A stretch of DNA of 64,000 bases from assembly GCA_948146395.1 (NCBI GenBank), contig OX411543.1:68893474-68957473 (forward strand), read 5' to 3'. A program made the translations under genes and the position numbers. This document shows, piece by piece, positions 37,026-48,937 of this stretch; the first letter of the stretch is position 1; the number at the start of each line of letters is the position of its first letter. Source of the stretch: Fragum whitleyi. Its lineage: Eukaryota > Mollusca > Bivalvia > Cardiida > Cardiidae. The notes under the pieces are model-generated. The model saw only the letters and a program-made list of their open reading frames with translations. It did not search any database and was not told the DNA's origin.

Positions 37026-37831
37026 ATATTGTGTCTCTGTACCACATCCTTACCATTTTCCAGGTCAAGGACAATCGTAATCATTTGCTTTCATAAGAAA
37101 AACAACATATTCCTGAGGTTATAAACGTCAAGCCCTCGAAGATAATCCCTTTTATTATCACGTAGAAATAACGCAGTGTACTGAGTTAACAACAAAGGAG
37201 GATGGAAAAGACAATATTATCTCTACCAAATCGTTCATATCAATTATAACAAACAGAACATCTATAAAATAATCCACGATGTGGTAGGTTCATCGAGAGA
37301 AACGTTACCCCTTCTCCAGTTACACGTTTCTCAGATTTCGATTAACATAGCATCTCCCTTTATACCTTACTTAAGGGATAAAATATATAAAAAAAAAAAC
37401 ATCGGGAATCTGGAAAAATGTATGAGCATATATGAAATTCAAATAGCAGAATTCATGGTTAGTAATGAAGTTGGTCAGAGCTTCGAGAATCATTTCTTAC
37501 AATTTGAGTGAGCGGTATAATTGATGTAAATTGGACGGTGAGTGAAGGAATTATAATATTTGAGCCTGTGCCTGACATTGCCAACAATTTGAAATGTTTG
37601 TGAGGTGCAAACAGTGAGTAGGGTAGACAGCCACTGTAAATATAGAGTTACTTGATGCTCCACAGATACTTTGAGACCTTATCTATCTACTAAACGCACA
37701 GCGAAGACTTTGGTCAGACTGTGCGGATGCAAAGACTTGTCAGAGTCTTTGCTTCGTGCACTTTTGAAATTGTTGGAAAAGTCACGCATATGCTCATTTG
37801 AGTCGGGTGGGCGTCAATATCATGGTATAGG
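37026..37831. other. Non-coding sequence
   Basis: No gene or repeat recognised. GAGTGAGCGGT near 37508 faintly recalls M-family arms. Confidence 0.45.
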
Positions 37832-38527
37832 TACAGTTAACAAGTAATGTTATAAACTGTCCATCCACGTGTTTATTATATTGTAGACTGTATATTAAAG
37901 ATACTCAAAGTGATTGGCAGAGCAATCGGACATCTCGAAACGACCTTCTTTATCGAAACGACCTTCTTTATCGGCTGGTAACACTTATTGATCGGAAATG
38001 ATATTGATTACGCGACTAACAAAAATGCCTCTAGATACTAAGATATCCAGCGCTACCGTCACTCAGTTGTGTTTCGGTTTGTAATAGGCTTACAACGCGG
38101 AGTAATTCCTTTATAGGATCTTCTTTTCAAGCGAATCCATCATAAAATAACACTAAGTACTTAATTGAATTTGAGCAAAGTGTTTCTCATTCAAATATGT
38201 AATTTGTGTTCATTGCATTTGCTTTCTGTATTCTGATATGAGTAATCCTTGGAAGCAGCGTCAAAAATTTCCCCTTTCAGAAGCGTCTGATAAGTTGCCG
38301 GAAACACACATAAAACCACTTATTGTATAGGGCGATAAACTGATCAAAGGCAGGTAATAAATTATCGCTCATTTCGTTTAAATTGACCGAAATGAGTGAT
38401 ATTCTACTACCGCCATACTATGTCAATAAAGGTTTGCTCAACTCATTCTTTAAATTTCGTTCCGAAATCAACCCGAAATTGGTCTACTTCATAAGTGACT
38501 TCATATTCACGATATTCCTTTAACTAC
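37832..38527. mobile_element. Diverged M-like element with an altered but still paired hairpin
   Basis: TACAGTTAACAAGTAATGTT matches the M terminus at the left, and TTCACGATATTCCTTTAACTACA roughly matches it at the right. Between them, near 38350-38415, is a hairpin: GGTAATAAATTATCGCTCAT, TTCG..CCGAAATGAGTGAT, ATTCTACTACCGCC. The position and outer words match the M palindrome but the stem sequence differs. The long left part (37860-38330) does not match other copies. The outer limits are therefore uncertain. Confidence 0.5.
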
Positions 38528-38867
38528 ACGCCTTTATAAGCTACTGAAGTACATGTATTGCTGGTTGGTTCGCAAAGAGGCGACAAACTACCTGAAAATG
38601 GCTCAGAAATGTCCAAAGCCACACAATTCAAGGAATTGTCTGAATTTTATAATAAGGTCCTCTGTACTCTACCATCGCTAGGCTTTTTTGACGGATCGGC
38701 GCATATTATTGGAAAGAAATGCGATAAAAATGACGCTTTGTTAATCCATCTCTTTGATATAACATGTCTGTCAAGCTGTTGAGAAGCCTGTATTTTCAGC
38801 ATGAATGAATCTCTGCATAAACAGAATCGTTTGATATCTTCCCTTCTTTAAACGTACTCGTCATGTG

Positions 38868-39455
38868 GTGAACTTGACTATGGTCCGTATAAGATGGAGC
38901 TACGAGCTATTGGTGAGCGTGACTGTGGCTCGAATAAGCTGGAGCTACGAGCAATTAGTGAACTATACTATGGCTCGTATAAGTTGGAGCTACGAGCTAT
39001 TGGTGAACGTGGCTGTGGCTCGAATAAGCTGGAGCGAGCAATTGGTGAACGTAGCTGTTGCTCGAATAAGCTATAGCTACGAGCTATTGGTAAATGTGAC
39101 TATCGCTCGAATAAGCTACGAGCTACGAGCTATCGGTAAACGTGACGATGGCTCGAATAAGCTACGAGCTACGAGCTATCGGTAAACGTGACTTCGGCTC
39201 GAATAAGCTGGAGCTACGAGCTATTGGTGAAAGTAACTGTTGCTCGAATATGCTGAAGCTACGAGCTATTGGTAAGCGTGACTGTTGCTCGAATAAGCTA
39301 TGAGCTACGAGCTTTCGGTAAACGTGAATTTGGCTCGAATAAGCTACGAGCTACGAGCTATTGGTAAACGTGACTGTGGCTCGAATAAGCTGGAGCTACG
39401 AGCTATTGGTAAACTTGACTATGGCTCGAATAAGCTGGAGCTACGAGTTATTGGT
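38868..39455. repeat. Minisatellite, 45-46-bp unit, about 13 copies
   Basis: The unit is approximately GAGCTACGAGCTATTGGTAA then ACGTGACTGTGGCTCGAATAAGCTG. Most units are 45 bp, with a few 46 and one about 42. Because 45 is a multiple of three, a 106-codon plus frame (38865-39185) and a 60-codon frame stay open across it. These are repeat artefacts unless transcription is shown. Some units extend the ACGAGCT word to GCTACGAGCTACGAGCT. Confidence 0.92.
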
Positions 39456-39514
39456 ATCCCACCGACAATAGGGTAGCAAAATAATAATATAATAAACCTA
39501 AGCTGCAATTGCCC

Positions 39515-39679
39515 TTAAGGTAGTGGAACCGTAATAGTTCCGCAAAATTTCGGAACTCATAAACTTTCTAAATGTTAACCGAGGTTTTCTAATGAAAATC
39601 GTTAGGAAACCTCGGTTAAGACTGTTAAAGTTCATTACTTCCAAAACGTTGCGGAACTATTACGGGTTCAGTACCTTAA
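39515..39679. mobile_element. TTAA-flanked fold-back MITE, copy 2
   Basis: TTAAGGTAGTGGAACCGTAA on the left and TTACGGGTTCAGTACCTTAA on the right form the termini. TAGTTCCGCAAAATTTCGGA pairs with ACGTTGCGGAACTA. AACCGAGGTTTTCTAATGAA pairs with GGAAACCTCGGTT across the centre. Same family as 22296-22458; TTAA at both edges. Confidence 0.85.
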
Positions 39680-39717
39680 TGAATAACAGGATAATTTTTG
39701 GCGACCTAAATATAGTC

Positions 39718-40143
39718 ACATTTAGGAACATCGTGAAATTGACACTAATTCCGTTCAAAACCATTCAAAATAGCTACTAAACGCTCCATTCATTGATTCC
39801 AGTCATTCCCCAAAAGCTGAAAACGATTCAAAATCATTAAAAAAAAGTTTGAAATCGTTCTAAACGATCAAAGAATTTTTTCATGCCCATCATTTGATTT
39901 TGCGAATTTATTTTGTGTTGTTAATTGCAAAGAATCTGATTGGTCCGTGAAGATATACTAACAGAAAAAATATGTAGTTTGTATTAAGGGGGTTAAGGGT
40001 AATTATACATCGATAATGTCGTCCATATTTTCTCCTTGTATATGTAATTTCATTCTAAACTCACCCATTCCATTCATTCATAATCATTCAAAACTCATTT
40101 CAAAGACGTTCACGCTGTCATCTTCACGATTTTACTAACTGTA
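39718..40143. mobile_element. M-family MITE, variant copy
   Basis: The left end is eroded (TTTAGGAACATCGTGAAATT); the right end is CTTCACGATTTTACTAACTGTA. CATTC-rich arms are kept, but the centre (GGTAATTATACATCGATAAT then GTCGTCCATATTTTCTCC) no longer forms the consensus palindrome. The arms contain AAAACGATTCAAAATCATTA words not seen in other copies. Confidence 0.75.
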
Positions 40144-41023
40144 CTGCACTTACTTGTACGGGGTATTGGGCTCCAATGTCGATAATTTAGGAATTCAAAA
40201 CTGGAATAAGGTCAATTTCCCATTTCCAATTCTAAGAGGAGAAATGGCTAAATCTATTCCATGTGTGTAAGCTATTTTTCATCTCAAGTTGCGGTATCGG
40301 ATATTAATTTAACAATAAAAAGATTTGATACTTGAAGAGGTACTTCAGCACTACTTATGTAGGATAAATAATGAAATTATATATCATATTGTATTGTAAT
40401 TGTATGACCTAACTACCGTGAACCAACGATAACGTGCAGATTCATGGCGGAATTTTTCGATGAAGAATGTTGGATGGTTCTCATACCGGCTATTAGAATC
40501 AAAGAGCTTTAAGCACTGTAATTGTGTTTGTGTTATAAAAGGAGTTTATGTTTATCAAGTTTGAAAAAACATGTTACATAAAAATAAATGAATGATAAAT
40601 AAAAAACACATCCTAACCAAGATTTTATTAAAGATAAAGTCAAACCATACATGCCACATGAAAAATACCTTAAAAATTTGTACAAAGATTTTATCAAGGA
40701 CGTCGACAAAATTGATTCAACATCTAACTACCAAATATTAGCATTGGAATTTGCTTCTTCAATAATTTTAGGATTGAATATTCAGGCGAATACATCTCAA
40801 TTCTTTTGATGTGGAAATATATATATGTATGAAAAGCACTCTAAGACTGTTACAACGACATTATATTTCTTTACGAAAACATTATTTTAAATGAAAGCGA
40901 CGTCTAATGGTTAGAATGCAGCTCGAAAAGTTGTAGTTACAAGTTTTCAGAAAAGTACATGTAGATAAATGACTGACATAGACTAATACACCAAGACAAA
41001 GCTAGAGAGAGAAAAGAGACACA
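40144..41023. other. Non-coding sequence
   Basis: Nothing recognisable. Confidence 0.5.
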
Positions 41024-41321
41024 CTATAGGGGTATTTTTAAAACTGAGCTCCGGCGTAGGCGTTGAGTCCATTACCATGGGTATATCGTTATATTTAAAA
41101 AAGCATACGATAGGAAATGAACGTGATACCTCCTTTTCAACTTTGAAAGTACACAAATGAGTGAACCATACGATCTTAGGTAAGAAATACGTTTCATTTG
41201 AAAGTAATTTGTATCATTTCTAGGTATTGTTTAAACCTGTTTTATCTATTTTGAAAGAATAACACGTGAATTTAACCGTAAACAGTAGATGTCACGGCTC
41301 ACCGCGCATACTCTACCTATA
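41024..41321 (+). mobile_element. ~300-bp terminal-inverted-repeat element, copy 2
   Basis: CTATAGGGGTATTTTTAAAA begins it and CATACTCTACCTATA ends it, in inverted relation. Internal landmarks are CTGAGCTCCGGCGTAGGCG, TTGAGTCCATTACCATGGGT, TTGTTTAAACCTGTTTTATC and GTCACGGCTCACCGCGCAT. It aligns over its length with 62275-62572. Confidence 0.8.
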
Positions 41322-43284
41322 CATTTACACTAACTCTGTACATAGTGAAAAGATTAATAGCCTGTATAAGTGGTGATATTGGGTAATTCATCACACAAAT
41401 CATCTCTGTAGCCTTTTCCCTCATAGGTACGAAGTTCAAATTTACAACTGTATTTAAATAACATTAAGTTGATATTCTGGCATTAAGCTAAATGAATCAA
41501 CTGTTAAACCCTTCATGAAATGAACTGTAATCAGAACTTGAATTAATGATTACAGAAAAACAGAAGCTCAATTTATGCCAGCATTTTTTTTTTTAAATTA
41601 AACTATTTACAAAAAAGATATGAATTGGATCAAAGTTAGGTTTTGCAAATTTTAATAAGAAGCAACCCTAGTAAAACCGCTCTAATTGTGCTTCCGTCCG
41701 ATTAAAAATTACTTGCTTTTAGCTGCGTGAACATATTACAAACGTTGACAAACGAAGATAACCGTTATTAATTATCACAAGGGTGATGATCTAGAGGACA
41801 AATCTTTGATTCAATGTAAGATCGACTTTATTCATTGTGTGTTCAAAAAGTATATTTGCAGGAGTGGCAAAGAAACGAGTGACAATTTTGTCAGTGTTTT
41901 TATCTGTTCACAGAAAAGATGTATCGATCCTGCATGAAAGACAAACAATTATTTTATTCTGAAACTACTTAGTGTACATGTGTACAAAATACCCGCATAT
42001 CGTCTTTTCATGAAGGTATGAATATTCTTCAGCCATTCAGAATGCACTTTTCTGATGATTCAAAAGGAGATGTTGAATAATTCAATTAAAAACATACATT
42101 TCGTCTTTATCCATGACGAATAAAATATGTTGTGCAACATATCCTAGAAGAATATTGCTTCGATTTACATGTCAAACCTTAAAATAACAGCGCAAGAGTG
42201 TTTATTATTCAAGCTAAAAGAACCCTGCATTAGACATAAGTTATGACTAAGGTATGCATATTCCAATCAAAGTTTATGGTGCTGTAATAACGTGGGGAAA
42301 TAATTTGTGTGCTAAACAAAGATTTCTCGTCAATCTTCTCCAGAATAAAAACCTTATTCTATTACAGCCTGTTTTTATGTAATCCGCTATATATGTAGTT
42401 TCTTGGAAACTTGATCAAACACTGATGAGTACATGCCTTTGCATTAACTGACCATTAACGATAAAGAAGATAAACAAGAAACTAGAACATTATTGACTAA
42501 GACCAGCCTGCACAAACTGTAAAGCCTATCGGTAATTTAAACTGTCCGAGGAATCAATACAATGTCATTGGGATAATAAATCAAAGCACTAAAAGTACCG
42601 AAGATGGACGTTTCTGGTGGCATCGTGGTAAAAATCCAGACGAAAAGTAAAACTGTCCATGTCCATTTACTTATCGCCGTATTAAAAAAAAAACTTATCT
42701 AGCGGGATTACTAAGCTTCTCCAACGAACCCCACCCCTGTTATGAATTCATAGACGGTGAAAGAACTAAAGGTATATAGCACCACACAAAAGTATCGTCT
42801 GCTTCTCACTCTACTCGCAGATCCCATTATCAATTTAAATTGCAGGAGTGTTTATATACAACCCGTTGTCTCTCTGACAGAGGGCTACAAGTTCAGTCTC
42901 TTAGTGTTTGTCCCCCTTACACCACGGGAAAAGCACAATAGGAGAATCGCCGCCTTGTCCTTAAAAACATTCTTGCACGAAAGTTTAAAACACACGGTTT
43001 GGGATCGGCAGCTGATTTCGAATTTAAAAGAGTCTTTGAATAATCTACAAATTGTAAAGAATGTTTTTATAGTGACATTTTCAAAATGCACAATTGTCTG
43101 GTGGAAATAAATCTTGATTAAAAGAAAATTGAACCCAAGTTGGAACTGCTTTTTTATGCTGCAATAAGATTTATTTTACTTTTTATTGTTAATCTTTAGT
43201 TAAAGGTAGAAATCAATTGGATTTCCAACACAAACACCAGTAGTCATGCCGCGTGTGTACGTTAGTTCTTCATAGATTCATTAG
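41322..43284. other. Non-coding sequence, possibly continuing the transposon relic at its right
   Basis: The 117-codon plus frame at 42757-43110 shows no domain I recognise and overlaps a 68-codon minus frame. Given the relic just to the right, some of 42.8-43.3 kb may be its decayed continuation, but I could not see motifs. Confidence 0.4.
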
Positions 43285-44060
43285 TTATTTTACTGTGTGT
43301 ACTGATATATTTCTATTCAAGGCAAGATTTCCAATCAAAGGCCTGAAATGCCTAAATTGAAGACAGGACTGAATATTTACAATTGGAATGTGGCGTTTTG
43401 AGAAGATCTCTGGAGTGGGAATCAAAAATATAAAACAATCCTTGATGGTTACATATGGAAACTGCTCTTCCATTACAAATGGATATGCTATACTTTGAAG
43501 ACTCATTACTTTCAGATAAACTTATCCCTCTAGCCAGTTCAAGAGTAACATGAGGGTAACTGCCTTCACAATCGCTATTCATCCCCCATTGTAAGTTTTC
43601 AATATCCTAAATGAAAAACATTCATTCAACCAACAGATATATGGTGGCAATTCCTTAATTCTAAAAACGCATATGAATTATTGCATCCCTGTTTTATAAA
43701 ATTGTATAAATTATCCCCAGCAATCAAAATATGATCCAAATCGGACTTTTTCCAGGCAAACTCATTAAGTGGATGTGTTAAAATCTTAAATAAAAATGTA
43801 AATCCACTATCACACTTTGTTTACCCCTTGATGAAGAGCTGAACATTTCATTGCCCTGGTGAATATTGCCCTGAATTGGAAATTTGTTCAAATTTCTTTT
43901 CCCTTTATAATCTGGTCCAGGATTTGACTCAATATCTCCACATCAACTTAAACCAACTTCCAATCGGTCACTCAAATCAAGCACGAAAAGTAATGCTGAA
44001 TGATGTTAAAGATGCAAGTGTTTGGTGATTTCCGAAAGCCCATGTACTTGGTAGATAGCA
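43285..44060 (-). pseudogene. Relic of a transposon protein: 2A-like motif plus papain-like (C76/OTU-type) peptidase module
   Basis: Read on the minus strand across several frames. CGDIESNPGP, a 2A-like ribosome-skipping motif, lies at 43942-43913, with a stop just upstream. Then in the same frame come NKFPIQGNIHQGNEMF and SRGKQSV (about 43885-43810). A frame change leads to WKKSDLDHILIAGDNLYNFI (about 43770-43690). Another leads to ENLQWGMNSDCEGSYPH, ICNGRAVSICNHQGLFYIF and DSHSRD (43605-43405). A last one leads to HIPIVNIQSCLQFRHF. As I recall the family, HQG..F..GRQC, W..DLD.IL..GD.LY and FDSHSR occur in this order in peptidase-like modules of large invertebrate transposon polyproteins, often next to Helitron-like helicases. 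Here the expected catalytic Cys of the QC motif reads Ser, and stops and frameshifts abound. No intact protein is possible. The family name is inference; the motif order is seen. Confidence 0.6.
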
Positions 44061-46317
44061 AAACCAAAATGCATTGAAAATTTCTTCAGGGAAAGCTATT
44101 TTACTTGCATGAGAACATGGGTATCCCCAATTTTAAAATTAACATTGGTGGGTGGGGTAAATTAAACAATTTCACCTCACTTACGGAAATAAACGTCTTA
44201 CATAATATTTCCTTAACTTATATCTATTCAGCTTCCTTAAAGGCATCGAAAGCATGGAGATTTTTCAACATGATAACGAAATTTCTTCGACTGAAATTTT
44301 GAAAATTTCCTTCATTTTGCGAGTTTTGTGACTTTTTCAAAGTAGGGTTGGTGTCTTCTTTTGTCTGTAACAATCGTTCTGTCGGTTCTTTTTACACAAT
44401 TCTTTCACCCAAACCATTGAGATTGATTTGTCTTTGCATGAACGGAAGTTGGTGCAACTTTTTTTTCCTCTCTTGCAAATTGTTCTCTTACTATAGAAGC
44501 ATAATGCACCGGAAAGATACTGATACGCCCTTTGCAAGTCAAAATATTTCTTTAATACAATACCACACCCACCAAATCATGGATTTTACTGGCTCATTCA
44601 TAAACATATACGCTATCGCAATTCCAGCTTATGCAGAATCAGAAAAGCAATTCGAAGTTTAAAAGAATGACATTATAGATGCCATATGTATCATCTAAAA
44701 GAGAATGTGTGACTTAGAATCAATATTATGCGTACTAGTTATAATAAGGTTATAATAAAAAGACAAGGGCTCTAGCAGATTATACGTAGTATCTTTTGAG
44801 AAGTCTTTAGTTCACAATCCTATTACTTCGATGGCCCCAATCTGTTTGTAATCAACTTTATTTAATGCTGTCACATGACTCTCCAATTCATTCTTGAGAA
44901 AGAACTCGTTTAGAATGAAAGTATTTATTTTAAAGTTTCACATTCGTGATAATGAGACCATGTATGCCTAACGTGTGTATCGGTAATAGACTGTATGTTC
45001 ACAGTGTCTATATCTGCTATCAAGGCTGGACACTTTTCAGCTTCTAAAGTTTTAAAATCTTGATAGCTCTGCCCGCCACGTAGATTCTCAACTATAGTCG
45101 GATTTGAATTCTCAAAGAAATCTTAATGATCGATATACAAAAAAATACCTGTTACGACGCAAAATCCATCCATAAAACAGATTGGATTATGAAGAGGTCA
45201 AATAGAATGTCAAAGTAATGATAAACATGTAGGAATGCCGAAGTATCTCTCTAGAATCAAGACAAATGCAGAGAGCGAAATGTACCGATTCTTCTTAGAT
45301 TGCCCTTTGTGCAATCTGACCAGGATTGTTATTTTTCAAAGGTCATCGATAGTATAGACCTGCAATTTCAAGTGAGTGATCAAAGATCATTTTTACATTG
45401 AAAATGATAGGAGTTAACGGTTTTTCGAACCTCACTCTTTCTTGCGGAACTATACATGTGTGTGTATACGGTGTAGATGCACTCACACTAGTGTTTACTA
45501 TAGGTAAACCATGCTATCCGAATGTTTATAAACAGACTTTCGACGAGTTTAATATAGAAAAACTGGGACCAACGATTTTTTTTGGTGTAACGGTCTTTTA
45601 ACTATACTGAGGGATCAAAGAAACACAAGACTACCGGCATTTTAACCTTCCTTTGAATTACATCTGTAACGTCATGTGTCAAAGCGTAAAAAAACATGCT
45701 TTCGAAACCGACTTCATCACGAAGAAACTTAAATTGAAACATCAAACAACATTGAATATTGACTGGGAGGAAAAAGGGTTTTTCTTTGTGAGTTTCTTTA
45801 CTCTGTCAGTATATCTGTGATTACAGTTGTGATTTAGTACCGTTATCTCACGCTTGTTAAATTTCAGTTCAGTCCACCCCTACTCCTGGCTATTCCACAT
45901 TTTCCCGCGTTTTCGAATTCCGCGGTTGGACTATACCAATTCAATATGAGCTATTTACAAAAACAAAAACATAGAACAAACGTATAATCCTTTCCCATCG
46001 AATCTCGTCTTGTTCTTCAAATTACATGGGTGAACAAATACGCTCCGTGAATACCGCAAGTGTTACTGTTTCTCATTTCATCAGTTGCGGTTTCGGTGCA
46101 AAACGCTCAAAACCGAAGAGGTAATATAATCATTCGATTCTCATCATGTACAATAATAACAATGTAGGCACACATTTTATCGGAGTCTTTCTAAACACCC
46201 CGTTTCGATAATTTTATTTAAACCTATCTATTTTACTTCGATATTGAAACACGTTCTTACAACTTAGATTAATCCCTCGTGATTTTGCTACCTGGATAAT
46301 TTACTCGCACCGCATTT
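44061..46317. other. Non-coding sequence
   Basis: The overlapping frames at 44337-44537 (minus, 66 codons) and 44348-44662 (plus, 104 codons) have no recognised domain. The minus one is rich in Cys and Lys and might be upstream debris of the relic. The rest holds nothing I can name. Confidence 0.45.
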
Positions 46318-46337
46318 TAGGACCAACATCGATAACA

Positions 46338-46410
46338 GCTCCCGGCGATCGAACTCTGGACCTTTGGATCAAGAGGCCGACGCTCTACTTCTAGACCACG
46401 GGCGCCACAC
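46338..46410 (-). mobile_element. tRNA-like SINE head (third kind)
   Basis: The minus strand reads GGCGCCCGTGGTCTAGAAGT, AGAGCGTCGGCCTCTTGATC, CAAAGGTCCAGAGTTCGATC, GCCGGGAGC, with A-box- and B-box-like parts in tRNA spacing. The acceptor ends do not pair well, so it is not a working tRNA gene. The body beyond (towards 46260) matches neither family A nor B. Confidence 0.6.
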
Positions 46411-47448
46411 AACGATGGTCTCTCATTGTAGTCACGTGGGTGGATGAAATAAGGGAAGAAAATTACCCATGCCGGGGTTATCGATTTTTTTTGTATACAC
46501 ACAGGGATATATACAAGCCTACGTAAAGACTCTCTCGAATCCGTACACTTTTTGGTAAAAAAAATCTTTCAGCGTGGCTTTGTCCTAAGTGACCAAACTT
46601 TCGTATCTACTTTGTTCTTGCTGTAAATAAGATGGTTGTCCAAACCCTTATTTATTATAAAAATGAAATAAATCACTCAGTCACTTTTAGATCTAGCCAA
46701 ACCAGTTCGGTGTGGCTCTCTGCAATAGCTAATGCAAAATTTTATTATATTCCTGGCAGTGAAATCTTTAGATTTATCAGTGTAATAAAATTTTATATCG
46801 CCCACCCCATGAAGTGACGATAACACATTTAAGTTTCATTGGAGGAACTACTTTTTTCAAGCAGATTGGTCCCTACTCAGACTATTGCGATAATACATTG
46901 AAGTCCAATTACCGGTTCAGGCTGTGTGCATAGGGGCATCAAACTTACAAATAGTTCTAAAACAATAGCTATCGTAATCCGACTGTTTCTGTCTTCTGTG
47001 ACATTGAGGCGTTTTCCGAAGGCTCAAAATCCGTTGGCATTGTAGTTTTAGCGACAAACACCCAAACTGGTTAGAACCAAAGTTGATTTTAAATGTTCAT
47101 ATGGGGATATCGAGCGATCACAAACCACACCTACCCCAGTTTGTCCATCCTGTTACCCAGCCGATTTCAAAGGAATCCCGGTGTTCCAATTTTTACATCA
47201 TTGTTTAAGTGTCCTTGCTTAATCTATACAGTGAAAGATTCGCTCAGATTTTTTTCGTTCCTCGTTTTGAATTGTTTATCGCCCAGAGAATGAAATCTTT
47301 TCTTTGTTTCTACGTTTATTGAAAGAGTAATCCAAGATGGCGCCTAGAAATTATTTTAAAAAAATGTTTTGGTCAATGTGCGAAATTCGGAAGGGGCGAG
47401 GACGATAGACAAAAAAGGACAAAATACATAATTGTAGGAATATAAAAA
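46411..47448. other. Non-coding sequence
   Basis: No gene or repeat recognised. Confidence 0.5.
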
Positions 47449-48689
47449 AAAACAAGAGGACCATGATGGTCCTAGATAGCTCACCTGAGTCTCTTTGACC
47501 CCTGGGACATCACATTAATTAAATAGGCAGATGTCAAATAGGAGATAATTTCTACATAAGATCAATACCATGCAATGTTTTCAGCCAAGAGCAAGACATA
47601 TATGCCTTTTTGCTCTTTGATTCTATGTAAAACGGGATGCACACGGATGGAGCCCAAATGTGACCCCAAGGTCTTGATATGAACAAACTTGGTAGTGGTC
47701 CGTTAGATAATGTGACAAACGAAATATGAAAGCCGTCTGTTTTCTGGTTTTTGAGAAGAAGATTTTAAAAGGTTTTCCTTTTTTCACCCATCGTGCTCAG
47801 ATGAGCGAAAAGGGATGAGCCCGGGTGGAGCCAAAATATGACCACATGGTCTAGATATAAACAAACTTTGTAGGGGCCCAATAGATGATGCTATGTAACA
47901 AATATGAAAGCTGTGTGCCCTTTGATTTCAGAAAAGAAGATTTAAAAAGATTTTCGCTCTTTGATTCTATGTAAAAAGGGTTGCGCCCAGGTGGAGCCCA
48001 AATATGATCCCAGGGTCTTGATATGAATAAACTTGGTAGTGGTCCATTAGATAATGTTACAAACTAAATATCAAAGCCGTCTGCTTTCTAGTTTTTGAGA
48101 AGAAAATTTTTGAAGTTTTTTTACCCTTCTAGCTCAGAAGAGCTAAAAGGGATGCGCCCGGGCAAAGGCCAAATATGATCATCTGGTCTTGATATAAACA
48201 AACAGATGATGCTACGTACCAAATTTGAAAGTTTTGTGCCCTCTGGTTTCAGAGAAGAAGATTTTAAAAGATTTTCGCTCTTTGATTCTATGTAAAAAGG
48301 GTTGCACCCGGGCGGAGCCCAAATATGACCACAGGGTCTTGATATTAACAAACTTGGTAGAGGTGTACTAGATGATGCTAAATACCAAATATGAAAGCTA
48401 TCTGCCTTCTTGTTTCAGGGAAGAAGATTTTTGAAGATTTTCATATTTTCACCCTTTTTGTTAAGGGTAAAGGGAAAGTTAAGGGTGGATTTCTTTATTT
48501 GAACAACTTTGTTAGAGCTTGACCCAAGGAACATCCCTGCCAAGTTTCATCAAGATTGGCCCAAATGGTTTAGGAGGAGAAGATGTTTAAAGAAATTGTG
48601 GACGGCGCACGACGGACGACTGTCGCCGGACGCCGGACATTGTACGATCACAATAGCTCACCTTTGACACTTCGTGCTCAGGTGAGCTA
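47449..48689 (-). mobile_element. Tandem-core element, GCTCACC family ends, long copy
   Basis: The minus-strand 5' end (48689) has TTAGCTCACCTGAGCACGAA, GTGTCAAAGGTGAGCTATTG (hairpin) and TGATCGTACAATGTCCGGCG. The core is about five units anchored by the plus-strand phrase GGTCTTGATATGAACAAACT near 47670, 47848, 48014, 48185 and 48335, giving periods of about 150-178 bp. The minus-strand 3' end is AGGACCATCATGGTCCTCTTGTTTTTTT, a palindrome then CTCTTGTTT. The ends match 56305-57022 but the core differs, so cores have been swapped or replaced within one end family. Confidence 0.85.
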
Positions 48690-48755
48690 ATAATGTAAAA
48701 CATAGAATTATCAACTGGTTATGTCTGATATGAAATATATTTTGATCAAATAAGT

Positions 48756-48937
48756 TACATTCAAACCTGTCTTAGTAGCCACCTGTATTCAGCAAGCAAC
48801 CTGTATTAAACAAGCGGTCACCGAGTTCCTAAATGAACCAAATGCACTGAAATTGACCTGTATTAAGCAAGCACCTGTCTTAAGCAAGCACTTTTTGAGT
48901 GTCCCTTGGGTGCTTGCTTAAGACAGGTTTGACTGTA
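48756..48937. mobile_element. MITE with TACATTCAAACCTGTCTTA ends
   Basis: The left end TACATTCAAACCTGTCTTA and the right end TAAGACAGGTTTGACTGTA are inverted repeats of about 19 bp with TA at each edge. Between them CCTGTATTAAGCAAGC and its variants repeat about four times. About 180 bp and non-coding; mariner-like TA duplication is inferred. Confidence 0.82.

Noticed and set aside
42421..42450. Another hammerhead core (ACTGATGAGTACATG)
   Set aside because: CTGATGAG is present, but no stem II or GAAAC follows. Similar lone CTGATGA words near 18891 and 57030 also lack the rest.
42757..43110. 117-codon plus-strand frame as a gene
   Set aside because: No recognisable domain, an opposite-strand frame overlaps it, and it lies beside a transposon relic.
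43588..43612. Intron inside the relic (TTTTTCATTTAG before GATATTG on the minus strand)
   Set aside because: The only donor-like GT upstream that fits would give an intron of about 24 bp. A frameshift in a decayed copy explains the break better.
47670..48440. CRISPR-like array
   Set aside because: Units of 150-178 bp are directly adjacent and degenerate, with no short repeats and unique spacers, and the context is eukaryotic.
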